NCBI RefSeq assembly: GCF_014651015.1
Contig: NZ_BMWB01000003.1
Location: 118,813 to 182,812, forward strand
DNA: 64,000 bases
Origin: Streptomyces xantholiticus
GTDB taxonomy: Bacteria; Actinomycetota; Actinomycetes; Streptomycetales; Streptomycetaceae
Direction: 5' to 3'
The position numbers and the translations under genes are program-made. Below, piece after piece: positions 8,456-17,295 of the stretch. How positions within the stretch are numbered: the first letter of the stretch is position 1; the number at the start of each line of letters is the position of its first letter. The notes under the pieces are model-generated. The model had not been told where the DNA came from and made no database searches. It saw nothing but the letters and a program-made list of their open reading frames with translations.

Positions 8456-9313
8456 TCAGGGCAACGTGAGAATTTCGGCCCCCGTGTCGGTCACCACCAG
8501 CGTGTGCTCGAACTGTGCCGTCCGCTTGCGGTCCTTCGTGACCACCGTCCAGCCGTCGTCCCACATGTCGTACTCGTACGTGCCGAGCGTGAGCATCGGC
8601 TCGATGGTGAACGTCATTCCCGGCTGGATGACGGTGGTGGCGTGCGCCGCGTCGTAGTGCGGAATGATCAGGCCGGAGTGGAACGACGAGTTGATCCCGT
8701 GCCCTGTGAAGTCGCGGACGACCCCGTAACCGAAACGCTTGGCGTACGACTCGATGACCCGGCCGATGACATTGATCTGGCGGCCCGGCTTGACCGCCTT
8801 GATCGCACGGTTCAGCGACTCCCGGGTGCGCTCGACGAGCAGCCGTGACTCCTCGTCGACGTCACCGCAGAGGTAGGTGGCGTTGTTGTCGCCGTGCACA
8901 CCGTTGATGTACGCCGTGACGTCCAGGTTCACGATGTCGCCGTCCCGCAGGACGGTCGAGTCCGGGATCCCGTGGCAGATCACCTCGTTGATCGAGGCGC
9001 ACAGTGACTTGGGGAAGCCGCGGTAGCCGAGCGTCGACGGGTAGGCGCCGTGGTCGCACATGAACTCGTGCGCCACCCGGTCGAGTTCGTCCGTCGTCAC
9101 ACCCGGGGCGATGTGCTTGGCGGCCTCCTCCATCGCCTGCGCGGCGATGCGGCCCGCGATGCGCATCCGCTCGACGGTCTCCGAGTCCTGGACCTCCGGC
9201 CCGGAGTACGGGGTCGGCGCGGGCTTCCCGACATACTCGGGACGCCGGATGTTGCCGGGGACGGAGCGGGTGGGAGAGAGCTCCCCTGGTACGAGCAGCG
9301 ACTGGCCAGACAT
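8456..9313 (-). CDS. map: Methionine aminopeptidase, type I
   Basis: 285 residues. It removes the N-terminal methionine from nascent proteins using two divalent metal ions. The ligand motifs are in order: [16 protein letters not shown] (two Asp), [11 protein letters not shown] (His), FTIEPML (Glu) and QFEHTLVV (Glu). The N-terminal extension of about 45 residues ([18 protein letters not shown], then [10 protein letters not shown]) is the one seen in the longer actinobacterial MetAP rather than in the short copy located in the ribosomal operon. The ATG at 9313 is chosen because residues upstream of it are not conserved. Divergent from the small CDS at 9372 with a 58-base shared promoter region. 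Confidence 0.95.
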   Translation of the reverse strand: MSGQSLLVPGELSPTRSVPGNIRRPEYVGKPAPTPYSGPEVQDSETVERMRIAGRIAAQAMEEAAKHIAPGVTTDELDRVAHEFMCDHGAYPSTLGYRGFPKSLCASINEVICHGIPDSTVLRDGDIVNLDVTAYINGVHGDNNATYLCGDVDEESRLLVERTRESLNRAIKAVKPGRQINVIGRVIESYAKRFGYGVVRDFTGHGINSSFHSGLIIPHYDAAHATTVIQPGMTFTIEPMLTLGTYEYDMWDDGWTVVTKDRKRTAQFEHTLVVTDTGAEILTLP

Positions 9314-9371
9314 GGCAGCGAGTCTAACCAGCCCTGCTGGGGCAGCATGGCCTGAGAGGAAGGAGCCGACG

Positions 9372-9602
9372 ATGGCCCTGTTCAAGAAGCGCACGGCGGG
9401 CAAGCCGGGCGAGTGGTACTACTGCCTGCAGCACAAGAAGGTCGAGGAAGGGCCGGAGTGCCCGGCCAAGGACCGCTTCGGGCCGTACGCGTCCCGCGAG
9501 GAGGCGACCCAGGCGATGGAGACGGCGCGGGAACGGAATCTCGAGTGGGAGAACGACCCCCGCTGGCACGACGCGCCGCGGGGCGGCGGGGACGACGCGT
9601 AG
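9372..9602 (+). CDS. Small conserved actinobacterial protein, function unknown
   Basis: 76 residues with a good ribosome site (AAGGAG, seven bases before the ATG). The body is basic and compact: [20 protein letters not shown], then [35 protein letters not shown]. It has two cysteines and an aromatic WYYC patch, and ends in an acidic glycine tail. I recognise this as a widely conserved Streptomyces short protein but know no function. A small nucleic-acid-binding or regulatory role would suit its charge, but that is a guess. Confidence 0.75.
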   Translation: MALFKKRTAGKPGEWYYCLQHKKVEEGPECPAKDRFGPYASREEATQAMETARERNLEWENDPRWHDAPRGGGDDA

Positions 9603-9734
9603 GCCCGGGGCGGGGCGCCGCCGCGGGACGGGCCGATCGCGCGCGGCAGGATCCAGCCGTAGGGGCGTGCGGGGAGGGGGAACAGTCCGCCGCGGGAGTC
9701 ACGCACCCGCGGCCGCCTCCCGCGCGGCCCGCCG

Positions 9735-10215
9735 CGCCCCGCGTCCTCGTCCGTGGCCGCGTCGTACGTCACCGGCTTCGGCAGCACCGCCGCCGGCACT
9801 CCCACCGACACCACGCACGCCACACCCCCGCCCCGGATCGCGGGCCGCGTCCCCGTCCAGCCGGCCATCGCGCCGGCCCGTACCCGGCCCAGTTGAGGGC
9901 CGACGCTGTACGAGAGGACCTCGATGCCGGCCAGGCGGCCGCGCAGCCCGTCGGGGATCGTCTGGTTCCAGATCGTCGAGCGGCCCAGCCCGCTCAGCAT
10001 GTCGCCGGCGCCCGCGAACGCCGCGCACCAGCACCAGCCACACGTTGTCGATCCAGCCCGCCGCCACCGCAAGGCCCCACCCCGCCGCGCCGAAGAGCAC
10101 GAACAGGCCGTGCCGCCGTACTCGGGAGGTCCAGCCGCTGGTGAGGCTCAGCAGCACGGACCCGGCCGAGCCCGCCGCGTACATCAGGCCGAGCGACCGG
10201 ATCGGGCAGGACGGC
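9735..10215 (-). pseudogene. MFS transporter remnant (C-terminal half, frameshifted)
   Basis: The minus strand encodes what looks like helices 7-12 of an MFS exporter: GLMYAAGSAGSVLLSLTSGW, AAGWGLAVAAGWIDNVWLVL, then in the next frame AGAGDMLSGLGRSTIWNQTI and GLRGRLAGIEVLSYSVG. The frame breaks once, around 10,020-10,030, between LVLV and AAFAG. The N-terminal half of the transporter is absent. Sequence upstream of 10,215 does not continue the protein. Neither piece has a ribosome site. Confidence 0.75.
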
Positions 10216-10275
10216 GGAGAGCTTGCTTGACACAGAGGCCCATGCTCCAAGGATGTCGGAGCCCGGGGCAACCGA

Positions 10276-10896
10276 TTACCAGCGGGCCGGCGGCGGTGAC
10301 GTCAGCTGGTCCGCCAACCACGACAACCGGTCCCGCAGCCGCGACCGGCCGCGTGGCGCGGGCACGCAGTTCTCGCCCGCCGCCGCACTCACCAGGTGCT
10401 GCACCGTGTCGATGTCGATCTCCGCCGCACCCTCCGCGTGGTCCACGCCCGGTACGGTCAGCGCCTCGTGCGCCAGCCCCTGCACCTCTGGGTCGCCGCC
10501 GTCCAGGGCCAGGACCGTCGCACCGGCCCGGCGCGCGTCGTGGACCCGCCCCAGCAGGCCCTCGTCCGGCGGCGCGGGCGCCACCACCAGCAAGGTCTCG
10601 CCACGCCTGGCCGCCTCGAGCCGGCCGAGTCCGACGGCCAGGTGTGCGGGGTCCGTGGCCCGCACCCGGTGCCGTACGAGCGTCGGCGCCAACTCGGGCT
10701 GTCCCGACCACGCCGCCTCATCGACGAGGTGCGCGGCCATGTGCCACGGCTCGTACTCCTTTGTCCCCACCAGCAGCAGCCCGCCGCCCCGGGGCACCAC
10801 CGACGAGCGCAGCGCCTGGGCGAACCGCCGGGTCGCCGCGGGCCACTGTGTCCCGACGAGGACTTCGCGCAGCAGCGCGACACGCACGGCATCCAT
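10276..10896 (-). CDS. Conserved hypothetical protein with Rossmann-like core
   Basis: 206 residues from the ATG at 10896. The open frame extends further upstream, but the added sequence is not protein-like. Alternating hydrophobic strands and helices (TLLVVAPAPPDEGLLGRVHD, AGATVLALDGGD, then EIDIDTVQHLVSAAAGE) suggest a nucleotide- or sugar-isomerase-like alpha/beta fold. The N-terminal half has GTKEYEPWHMAAHLVDEA. No catalytic motif allows a function. It is divergent from the F420 reductase (97 bases apart), an arrangement that might indicate coregulation. Confidence 0.65.
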   Translation of the reverse strand: MDAVRVALLREVLVGTQWPAATRRFAQALRSSVVPRGGGLLLVGTKEYEPWHMAAHLVDEAAWSGQPELAPTLVRHRVRATDPAHLAVGLGRLEAARRGETLLVVAPAPPDEGLLGRVHDARRAGATVLALDGGDPEVQGLAHEALTVPGVDHAEGAAEIDIDTVQHLVSAAAGENCVPAPRGRSRLRDRLSWLADQLTSPPPARW

Positions 10897-10993
10897 GGCC
10901 CCGCATCCTGCACCGGGCCGCGGCCGTGCGGGACCGGGTCGGCTTCGTCTCACCCGAACGGGAGAGCGGGGGCCCGCGAAGTAAGGTCGGCCC

Positions 10994-11713
10994 ATGACTA
11001 CTACTCCTGCTGACAGTTCGGGCACCGCGCCCAAGGCCCCGGCGAAGGATCCATGGGACCTTCCCGACGTTTCCGACCTGGTCGTCGGCGTCCTCGGCGG
11101 CACCGGTGACCAGGGCCGTGGACTGGCCTACCGGCTGGCCAGGGCAGGCCAGAAGGTGATCATCGGCTCCCGTTCCGTCGAGCGCGCCGAGGCCGCAGCA
11201 GGGGAACTGGGCCTCGGCATCGAGGGCGCCGACAACGCCGAGTGCGCGCGGCGCAGCGACGTGGTGATCGTGGCGGTGCCGTGGGACGGGCACGCGCAGA
11301 CGCTGGAGACGCTGCAGAAGGAGCTCGTCGGCAAGCTCGTCGTCGACTGCGTCAACCCGCTCGGCTTCGACAAGAAGGGCGCGTACGCGCTCAAGCCGGA
11401 GGAGGGAAGCGCCGCCGAGCAGGCCGCTGCCCTGCTGCCCGACTCGCGGGTGACGGCGGCCTTCCACCATCTGTCGGCCGTGCTGCTGCAGGACGAGTCG
11501 ATCGAGGAGATCGACACCGATGTGATGGTGCTGGGCGAGGCCCGCGCCGACACCGACATCGTGCAGGCGCTCGCCGCCCGTATCCCGGGCATGCGGGGCG
11601 TCTTCGCCGGACGGCTGCGAGGCGCCCATCAGGTGGAGTCGCTGGTCGCCAATCTGATCTCGGTCAACCGCCGCTACAAGGCACACGCGGGGCTGCGCGT
11701 CACCGACGTGTGA
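10994..11713 (+). CDS. npdG: NADPH-dependent F420 reductase
   Basis: 239 residues. It transfers hydride between NADPH and the deazaflavin coenzyme F420 and supplies reduced F420 to actinobacterial oxidoreductases. The N-terminal Rossmann site is VVGVLGGTGDQGRGLAYRL (about residues 24-42). The NADP-phosphate contact follows in IIGSRSVERA. VIVAVPWDGH, DCVNPLGFDKKG and AAFHHLSAVLL are typical of the Fno/NpdG family. The C-terminal SLVANLISVNRRYKAHAG is also conserved. Cytosolic. A PPOX-type flavin/F420-like protein lies 20 kb away in this window and could be one user, but that is speculative. Confidence 0.9.
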   Translation: MTTTPADSSGTAPKAPAKDPWDLPDVSDLVVGVLGGTGDQGRGLAYRLARAGQKVIIGSRSVERAEAAAGELGLGIEGADNAECARRSDVVIVAVPWDGHAQTLETLQKELVGKLVVDCVNPLGFDKKGAYALKPEEGSAAEQAAALLPDSRVTAAFHHLSAVLLQDESIEEIDTDVMVLGEARADTDIVQALAARIPGMRGVFAGRLRGAHQVESLVANLISVNRRYKAHAGLRVTDV

Positions 11714-11857
11714 GCCGCTCCGGGCGCCGGGCACGACCACGGGGCGGGCATGGGTACGGGGCGGGCATGGGGGACACTGGAGGGGCCGCATCCCCCCTAC
11801 GCCCCGGCGGGCGTGGGAGGTGCCCCCACCCGCAGGAACCGACAGGAGCCCCGCCCC

Positions 11858-12049
11858 ATGCCCCGCCTCGCTCTCTACTCCCTCGCCGTCTGCGTCCTGG
11901 CCGTCGTCGCGGCGGTGATCTCGTTCATGCAGGGCATGTGGCTCGGGATCGTGTGGGTGCTGCTCGCGGGGGTCGCCTCGAACATGGCCTGGTACTACCG
12001 GCGCCGCGCGAAGGTGGAGCGGGCCGCGGCGGGCGCCGGGTCGGCCTGA
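11858..12049 (+). CDS. Small membrane protein, function unknown
   Basis: 63 residues with a ribosome site ACAGGAG ten bases before the ATG. There are two adjacent hydrophobic segments (LYSLAVCVLAVVAAVISFM and GIVWVLLAGVASNMAWYY, residues about 5-23 and 28-45), then a basic cytoplasmic tail YRRRAKVERA. This is a typical two-helix actinobacterial small membrane protein. Nothing indicates a partner. It is convergent with the M50 protease gene, 18 bases away. Confidence 0.7.
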   Translation: MPRLALYSLAVCVLAVVAAVISFMQGMWLGIVWVLLAGVASNMAWYYRRRAKVERAAAGAGSA

Positions 12050-12067
12050 CCCCCGCGGCCCCAGGCG

Positions 12068-12868
12068 TCAGGCCGCGGTCGCGCAGAACTCGTTCTGCCC
12101 GTTCCAGAACTCGAACAGGTCCCGGCCGCAGTAGATGCCCAACTCGTCCACGCCGAGGGCCTGCATGACGCCGTAAATCGTGTCGAAGAACACGGCGTTG
12201 ACCTCGGGGATGAACAGCACCACGAAGACGATGATCAGCCCGAACGGCGCGATCGGCTCCACCTGCCGGCGCACCTTGTACGACAGCCAGGGCTCGATCA
12301 CTCCGTAGCCGTCGAGGCCCGGCACCGGCAGGAAGTTCAGGATCGCGGCGGTGACCTGGAGCATCGCGAGGAACGCCAGCGCGAAACGGAACCCGACCGG
12401 CACCCCGTCCAGAGCGCCCAGCCAGAACGGCGCCGTGCACACGACGGCGAACAGCACGTTTGTCAGCGGGCCCGCCGCCGAGACCAGGCTGTGCTTCCAG
12501 CGGCCCCTGATGCGGCCCCGCTCGATGAAGACCGCGCCGCCCGGAAGACCGATGCCACCCATGATCACGAAGATGACCGGCAGCACGATGCTCAGCAGGG
12601 CGTGCGTGTATTTCAGCGGGTTCAGCGTGAGATAGCCCTTGGCGCCGATGGAGATGTCGCCGCCGTGCAGCGCGGTGCGGGCGTGCGCGTACTCGTGCAG
12701 ACAGAGCGAGACGATCCACGCGGAGACGACGAAGAGGAAGACGGCGAGGCCGGGGTTGGCCGAGAAACCGGTCCACACCGCCCAGCCGGTGACCGCCATC
12801 ACCGCGGCGATCCCGAGGAACACGGGACTGATGGCGCGGTCGCTGTGACGCCTGGCGGCGGTGGTCAT
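12068..12868 (-). CDS. Site-2 protease family (M50) intramembrane zinc metalloprotease
   Basis: 266 residues, about six membrane helices. The zinc site is HEYAH (HExxH, in SLCLHEYAHARTALHGGD, near residue 59) and the third ligand motif is NFLPVPGLDGYG (the NxxPxxxLDG signature, near residue 178). It lacks the PDZ domain of RseP-type proteases, so it belongs to the short SpoIVFB/YwhC-like group. Substrates are probably membrane-anchored regulators, but no anti-sigma factor is next to it. The C-terminus (ELGIYCGRDLFEFWNGQNEF) is extracytoplasmic or cytosolic. It stands alone. Confidence 0.88.
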   Translation of the reverse strand: MTTAARRHSDRAISPVFLGIAAVMAVTGWAVWTGFSANPGLAVFLFVVSAWIVSLCLHEYAHARTALHGGDISIGAKGYLTLNPLKYTHALLSIVLPVIFVIMGGIGLPGGAVFIERGRIRGRWKHSLVSAAGPLTNVLFAVVCTAPFWLGALDGVPVGFRFALAFLAMLQVTAAILNFLPVPGLDGYGVIEPWLSYKVRRQVEPIAPFGLIIVFVVLFIPEVNAVFFDTIYGVMQALGVDELGIYCGRDLFEFWNGQNEFCATAA

Positions 12869-13087
12869 GGACGCGGCTCCTGAGGTGCGGCGGGCGGGGC
12901 GGGCGGTGTGTGCGGAGTAGACCGTACCGGTGACACCGGGTGAAACGTCCCGGGGGTCGCTCCCGGTTCCTGCTCCTGCCCGGCCGCGGCGGGCCCGACA
13001 CCGGCCGGCGGCCCAGCACGGGCCGTCCCCAGTGCCGCGGGGACGATGAGCAGTCAGCGGCGGCGCAGGCGGTCGCGCCCGAGTGCT

Positions 13088-13405
13088 TCACGAGGCCCCG
13101 TACTCGAGGGCGTTCTTGTCGATTCGCGCCATTCCGGCCGTGGTGCCCGCCCGCGCCGGCAGATTGCCGACAGGCGCGACAAGATGCCGACGGCCGTCGT
13201 ACTCGCGGGTCGGGCCTTGGTACTCGCGGGTCAAGGCCTTTGCGTAGGCGCCCGATCCGACCCAGTCGGGCATCACGCAGGGCTCGTCGCCGACCACATA
13301 CGCGTCGTGCCCCGGCGCGACGGTGACGAACTGGCCGGGTTCCGCGTCGGCCGTCCCGCCGTCGTCCTCAGCGGAGTCGAAGTTCCTGCTCACGACTGCG
13401 GCCAT
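13088..13405 (-). pseudogene. Cupin-domain protein remnant with in-frame internal deletion
   Basis: The minus strand from the ATG at 13405 gives MAAVVSRNFDSAEDDGGT, the usual start of a small Streptomyces cupin protein. It then jumps to the end of the cupin barrel: FVTVAPGHDAYVVGDEPCVM and DWVGSGAYAK. About 70-80 residues holding the metal-binding histidines are missing. After AKAL the frame continues through a short repeat (TREYQGPTREY) into unrelated sequence to the stop at 13088. The frame is still open, but the core fold is gone, so a function is unlikely. Confidence 0.65.
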
Positions 13406-13460
13406 GATGTGCCGCCTTCGCGTCGGTGCGGTCCGCGAGGCCATTTCTCACACCAATGCC

Positions 13461-13496
13461 GACAGCCCGCCGACGGGGGACGGTCGGCGGGCTGTC
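13461..13496. terminator. Hairpin terminator of panB
   Basis: A perfect 14-bp stem (GACAGCCCGCCGAC with its complement) around an 8-base loop, 41 bases past the panB stop on the minus strand. No T-run, as is usual in Streptomyces. Confidence 0.75.
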
Positions 13497-13536
13497 GTTG
13501 GTGCCGGAAGTGGCTCTGTGCACCTGGCGGTGCGGC

Positions 13537-14397
13537 TCAGTGGAAGGTGTGCTCCTCCGCGGGGAACGCGCCGCCCGCGACATCGTCCGCGAACGCCTTC
13601 GCCGCGTCCCCGAGGGTCTGCCGGAGGTTGGCGTACTGCTTGGTGAAGCGCGGCACCCTGCCTCCCGTCATGCCCGCCATGTCGGTCCACACCAGGACCT
13701 GCGCGTCGGTGTCCGGACCGGCGCCGATGCCGATGGTGGGAATGTGCAGGGAGCGGGTGACCTCGGCGGCGAGTTCCGCCGGCACCAGCTCCAGGACCAC
13801 GGCGAACGCGCCCGCGTCCTGGGCGGCCTTGGCGTCGCGGATCAGCCGGTGCGCGGCCTCGTCGCTGCGGCCCTGCACCCGGTAGCCCATGGTGTTCACG
13901 GACTGCGGGGTCAGACCGAGGTGCGACATGACCGGGATGCCGGACTGCACGATCAGCTCCGTCTGGGCCAGCGAACGCTCGCCGCCCTCGAGCTTGACCG
14001 CGCCGACACCGGCGTCCTTGACCAGCCGTGTGGCGTTGCGCAGCGCCTGGACCGGACCTTCCTGGTACGCACCGAACGGCAGGTCGCCGACGACCAGGGC
14101 GCGCCTGGTGCCCCGTACGACGGCCGCCGACAGCAGCGTCATCTCGTCCATCGTGACGGGCACCGTGGTCTCGTACCCGAGGTGACAGTTGCCCATCGAG
14201 TCGCCCACGAGCACCACGGGGATGCCTGCCTCGTCGAAGACGGACGCGGTCATCGCGTCGTAGGCGGTGAGCATGGGCCACTTCTCGCCGCGCTCCTTGG
14301 CGGCGGCGATGTCGTGCACGGTGATGCGGCGCGTCTGCTTGCCGCCGTACAGCGCCTTGCTGCTGTCGGAGGGCTTGTGGGCAGGCTGAAGCGTCAT
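13537..14397 (-). CDS. panB: 3-methyl-2-oxobutanoate hydroxymethyltransferase (ketopantoate hydroxymethyltransferase)
   Basis: 286 residues. It transfers a hydroxymethyl group from methylene-tetrahydrofolate to 2-oxoisovalerate, the first step of pantothenate and coenzyme A synthesis. Conserved sites: TAYDAMTASVFDEAGIPVVL, VGDSMGN (metal-binding Asp), VVGDLPFG, AVKLEGGE (metal-binding Glu), VMSHLGLTPQS (His), VLELVPAELA, and the C-terminal IGIGAG. The N-terminal 20 residues (QPAHKPSDSSKALYGGKQ) are a Streptomyces-type extension. panC and panD are not adjacent. A hairpin terminator follows, so it is monocistronic. Confidence 0.95.
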   Translation of the reverse strand: MTLQPAHKPSDSSKALYGGKQTRRITVHDIAAAKERGEKWPMLTAYDAMTASVFDEAGIPVVLVGDSMGNCHLGYETTVPVTMDEMTLLSAAVVRGTRRALVVGDLPFGAYQEGPVQALRNATRLVKDAGVGAVKLEGGERSLAQTELIVQSGIPVMSHLGLTPQSVNTMGYRVQGRSDEAAHRLIRDAKAAQDAGAFAVVLELVPAELAAEVTRSLHIPTIGIGAGPDTDAQVLVWTDMAGMTGGRVPRFTKQYANLRQTLGDAAKAFADDVAGGAFPAEEHTFH

Positions 14398-14738
14398 GAG
14401 TATTCGGCTCCTTCGTCATCTCGTGGCGCCCTGACGGCGTCCCCGGATCGCTTCCATGGTGGCACTTCATGCCACCCGGGGGAAAGAGGACCCCGTCACA
14501 CGGCGCGCGTCGCCGGGTCGCCGCGTCGCCGTGCCGGCGCTTGAAGTGTGCCCGTTCTGTCACAGCCTCCCCACCAGGTCCGACGGCAGGAACCCGGCGT
14601 GCCGCCCCGTCGTCATCGAGGCAGTACGGCCGTCCGCGCGGACGGCTCGATCACCACCGGTCATCGCCTAGGGTCCTAAGGGCGGCGGCAGGCCGGAGTT
14701 GACGGCAAGGCAGTGGCAAGGCAGTGAGGACAGCATTC
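14398..14738. other. Divergent promoter region
   Basis: 341 bases between panB (minus) and the exonuclease-phosphatase gene (plus). A short plus-strand frame ending at 14671 contains CPFCHSLPTRSDG. It has only moderate coding character and no ribosome site, so it is not called. I see no clear operator. Confidence 0.5.
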
Positions 14739-15788
14739 ATGGCGCAGGCGTACACGGCGGAAACGGGGAACGGCGCAGCCAGGACGCCCACCGGCTCCCT
14801 CGCCGGGAGACTCGGCGGTCTCCTGCCGGCACGCTGGCGCGAGGAACGGGGGATCTGGCGGCGTGGCATCGTCCTCGCGGTCTGCGCCGTGCTGATCGCC
14901 CTGCTGATGGCCCTGCACGCCCGTATCCCCAACCGGATCGGGAACCTCGGCAGCCTGACGGAGACGTTCCTGCCGTGGTTCGGCGTCCTCGTCCCGCTGA
15001 TTGCCGTCGCGGCGGTGCTGCGGCGCTCCGCGACCGCGCTGATCGCCGTGCTGCTGCCGCTGATCGTGTGGCTCAACCTGTTCGGCGGACTGCTGACCGG
15101 CAAGTCCGCGGCCGCGGCGGGGGACGTGGGCCGGGGCGATCTGACGGTCGCCACGCACAACGTGAACGCGGACAACCCGGACCCGGCGGGCACCGCGCAG
15201 GACGTCTCCGCGTCCGGGGCGGACGTCCTGGCGCTGCAGGAGCTGCCGGCCGGGCAGGTCGCGACGTACGAGCAGGCCCTGGCCGACACCTACCGGTACC
15301 ACGCGGTCGAAGGCACGGTCGGCCTGTGGAGCAAGTACCCGCTGACCGGCACGTCCCCCGTGGACATCAAAATGGGCTGGACCCGCGCCATGCGGGCGAC
15401 GGTGGCGGCGCCGGGCGGAGACGTCGCGGTGTACGTCGCGCACATGCCGTCCGTGCGCGTGAAACTCGAGGCCGGCTTCACCGCCAACCAGCGGGACAAC
15501 AGCGCCGACGCGCTGGGCGAGGCGATCGCCCGCGAGCGGGTCGACCGGGTCGTGCTGCTCGGCGACCTCAACGGCACGATGAACGACCGCTCGCTGAACG
15601 CCGTCACGTCCCAGATGCGTTCCACGCAGGGGGCGGCGGGCGACGGCTTCGGCTTCAGCTGGCCGGCGGCGTTCCCGATGGCGCGGATCGATCAGATCAT
15701 GGTGCGGGGAGTGGAGCCGGTGGCGTCGTGGACGCTTCCGCGGACGCCGAGCGACCACCTTCCGATCGCGGCGAGCGTCACGCTGTGA
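14739..15788 (+). CDS. Membrane-anchored endonuclease/exonuclease/phosphatase (EEP) family protein
   Basis: 349 residues from the ATG at 14739 (a GTG 15 bases earlier is possible). Three membrane helices lie in the first 120 residues (IVLAVCAVLIALLMALHA, FGVLVPLIAVAAVLRR, LIAVLLPLIVWLNLFGGLL). An EEP domain follows, facing the outside. Its active-site elements are THNVNADNPD (Asn), LALQEL (Glu), HMPSVRVKL, LLGDLNGTMND (GDxN), RIDQIMV (Asp) and TPSDHLPI (the SDH signature). The family includes nucleases, sphingomyelinases and inositol phosphatases. The extracytoplasmic location favours phosphodiesterase or phospholipase-like action. Substrate unknown. Confidence 0.88.
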   Translation: MAQAYTAETGNGAARTPTGSLAGRLGGLLPARWREERGIWRRGIVLAVCAVLIALLMALHARIPNRIGNLGSLTETFLPWFGVLVPLIAVAAVLRRSATALIAVLLPLIVWLNLFGGLLTGKSAAAAGDVGRGDLTVATHNVNADNPDPAGTAQDVSASGADVLALQELPAGQVATYEQALADTYRYHAVEGTVGLWSKYPLTGTSPVDIKMGWTRAMRATVAAPGGDVAVYVAHMPSVRVKLEAGFTANQRDNSADALGEAIARERVDRVVLLGDLNGTMNDRSLNAVTSQMRSTQGAAGDGFGFSWPAAFPMARIDQIMVRGVEPVASWTLPRTPSDHLPIAASVTL

Positions 15789-16059
15789 CATTCCCCACCC
15801 CGCTCCTGGCCGCCCGGGGCCTTTGCTCACCGGACACCTGCGCCTCGATCGCCGGCGCCTGATCCGCTCCCGCCCGGCGGGCCGGGTTTCGGGCGGTGGA
15901 GGTCCATGGCCGGGGTGCCGCCCCGGCACCGGGCCTAGCCCGGGTTCGGGAAGGGTCGGGGTGGGGGAACGTCCCCGCTATTCGGCGTTCACCGGTGGGA
16001 GCAAAACATCTGAGACTATTTGTTCCGAGAACGAACTTACGCGGAAAGGCTCACCGCAC

Positions 16060-17295
16060 ATGCCCTTGGCGCTACTCGCCCTCGCCGTGTCCGCCTTCGG
16101 CATCGGAACCACCGAATTCGTCATGATGGGCCTCCTGCCCAACGTGGCGGACGATCTCGGCACCTCCGTCCCCACTGCCGGCCATCTCGTCTCCGCCTAC
16201 GCCATCGGTGTCGTCATCGGCGCACCCCTGCTCACCGCCCTGGGATCCCGCGTCCCGCGCAAGCGGATGCTGCTGCTCCTGATGGCGCTGTTCACCGTCG
16301 GGAACCTTGCCTCCGCCCTCGCCCCCGGCTTCGGCACGCTGCTCGCGGGACGCGTTCTCGCCGGGCTGCCGCACGGCGCGTTCTTCGGTGTCGGCGCCGT
16401 GGTCGCCGCGCGCCTCGTGCGGGAGCACCGGCAGGCGAGGGCGGTCGCCACCATGTTCCTCGGGCTCACCGTCGCCAACATCGTCGGCGTCCCGGCCGCC
16501 ACAGCGCTCGGCCAGCAGCTCGGCTGGCGCTCGACGTTCCTCGTCGTGAGCGCCATCGGCCTCGTCGCCATGGCGGCCCTGACCGGTCTCGTGCCGCACA
16601 TGCCGCTCGACGCCCATCAGAGCGTCGGCCGCGAGCTGCGCGCGCTCGGCGACCGGCAGGTGCTGCTCGGCCTGCTGACCGCGGTCTTCGGCTTCGCCGG
16701 AGTGTTCGCCGTGTACTCCTACCTCGCCTCGATGACGACCGAGGCGATCGGCCTCGGCGAGTCGTCCGTGACTCTCGTGCTCGCCCTGTTCGGCATCGGC
16801 ATGACCCTCGGCGCCCTGGCTGCCGGCCCGCTCACCGACCGTGCGCTGCGACCGACGCTCTACGGCTCCCTCACCGCACTCGCCCTGGTCCTGGCCGCCT
16901 TCCCCTTCACGATCCGCACGACGTGGCTGGCACTGACCACCGTCGTCGTGCTCGGCGCGGTCGGCTTCCTGACCACCACGCCGCTGCAGATGCTGGTGAT
17001 GCGCAAGGCGCAGGACGCGCCGACCCTCGCCTCCGCCTCCAACCACTCCGCCTTCAACCTCGCCAACGCCGGCGGCGCCTGGCTCGGCGGCGCGGCGATC
17101 GCTGCCGGCTGGGGCTGGACGTCGCCGGCGTTCGTCGGGGCCGTCCTCGCCGTGGTGGGACTCGCGATCGCCGCGACGGCCGGGCTGCTGGACCGGGACC
17201 GTACGGCGAAGATGGCCTCCCGCGTCGTCACGGGAAGCCCCCTCGCACAGGAGCAGGAGACGCTCAGCCCGTCGTCTCGCGCCAGCGGTTCGTGA
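16060..17295 (+). CDS. MFS transporter, DHA1 AraJ/NepI-like family
   Basis: 411 residues, 12 predicted helices. The ATG at 16060 follows GCGGAAAGGC. The N-terminal helix LALLALAVSAFGIGTTEFVM is characteristic of the AraJ/YdhP/NepI branch, followed by SAYAIGVVIGAPLLTALGSR and GRVLAGLPHGAFFG. These exporters are linked to arabinose, purine ribonucleosides or drugs. Nothing beside it indicates the substrate. The C-terminal tail of about 30 polar residues overlaps the end of nadE on the other strand by 32 bases, so the two genes form an overlapping convergent pair. Confidence 0.9.
   Translation: MPLALLALAVSAFGIGTTEFVMMGLLPNVADDLGTSVPTAGHLVSAYAIGVVIGAPLLTALGSRVPRKRMLLLLMALFTVGNLASALAPGFGTLLAGRVLAGLPHGAFFGVGAVVAARLVREHRQARAVATMFLGLTVANIVGVPAATALGQQLGWRSTFLVVSAIGLVAMAALTGLVPHMPLDAHQSVGRELRALGDRQVLLGLLTAVFGFAGVFAVYSYLASMTTEAIGLGESSVTLVLALFGIGMTLGALAAGPLTDRALRPTLYGSLTALALVLAAFPFTIRTTWLALTTVVVLGAVGFLTTTPLQMLVMRKAQDAPTLASASNHSAFNLANAGGAWLGGAAIAAGWGWTSPAFVGAVLAVVGLAIAATAGLLDRDRTAKMASRVVTGSPLAQEQETLSPSSRASGS

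Noticed and set aside
14456..14671. Short plus-strand frame with CPFCHSLPTRSDG between panB and the exonuclease-phosphatase gene
   Set aside because: No ribosome site, weak codon bias, and the rest of the frame is Arg-rich as in random high-GC DNA.
16018..16040. GTTCCGAGAAC inverted repeat upstream of the MFS gene, resembling an SOS-type site
   Set aside because: The LexA site has the opposite arrangement (GAAC-N4-GTTC), and the 4-bp arms are too short to support an operator.
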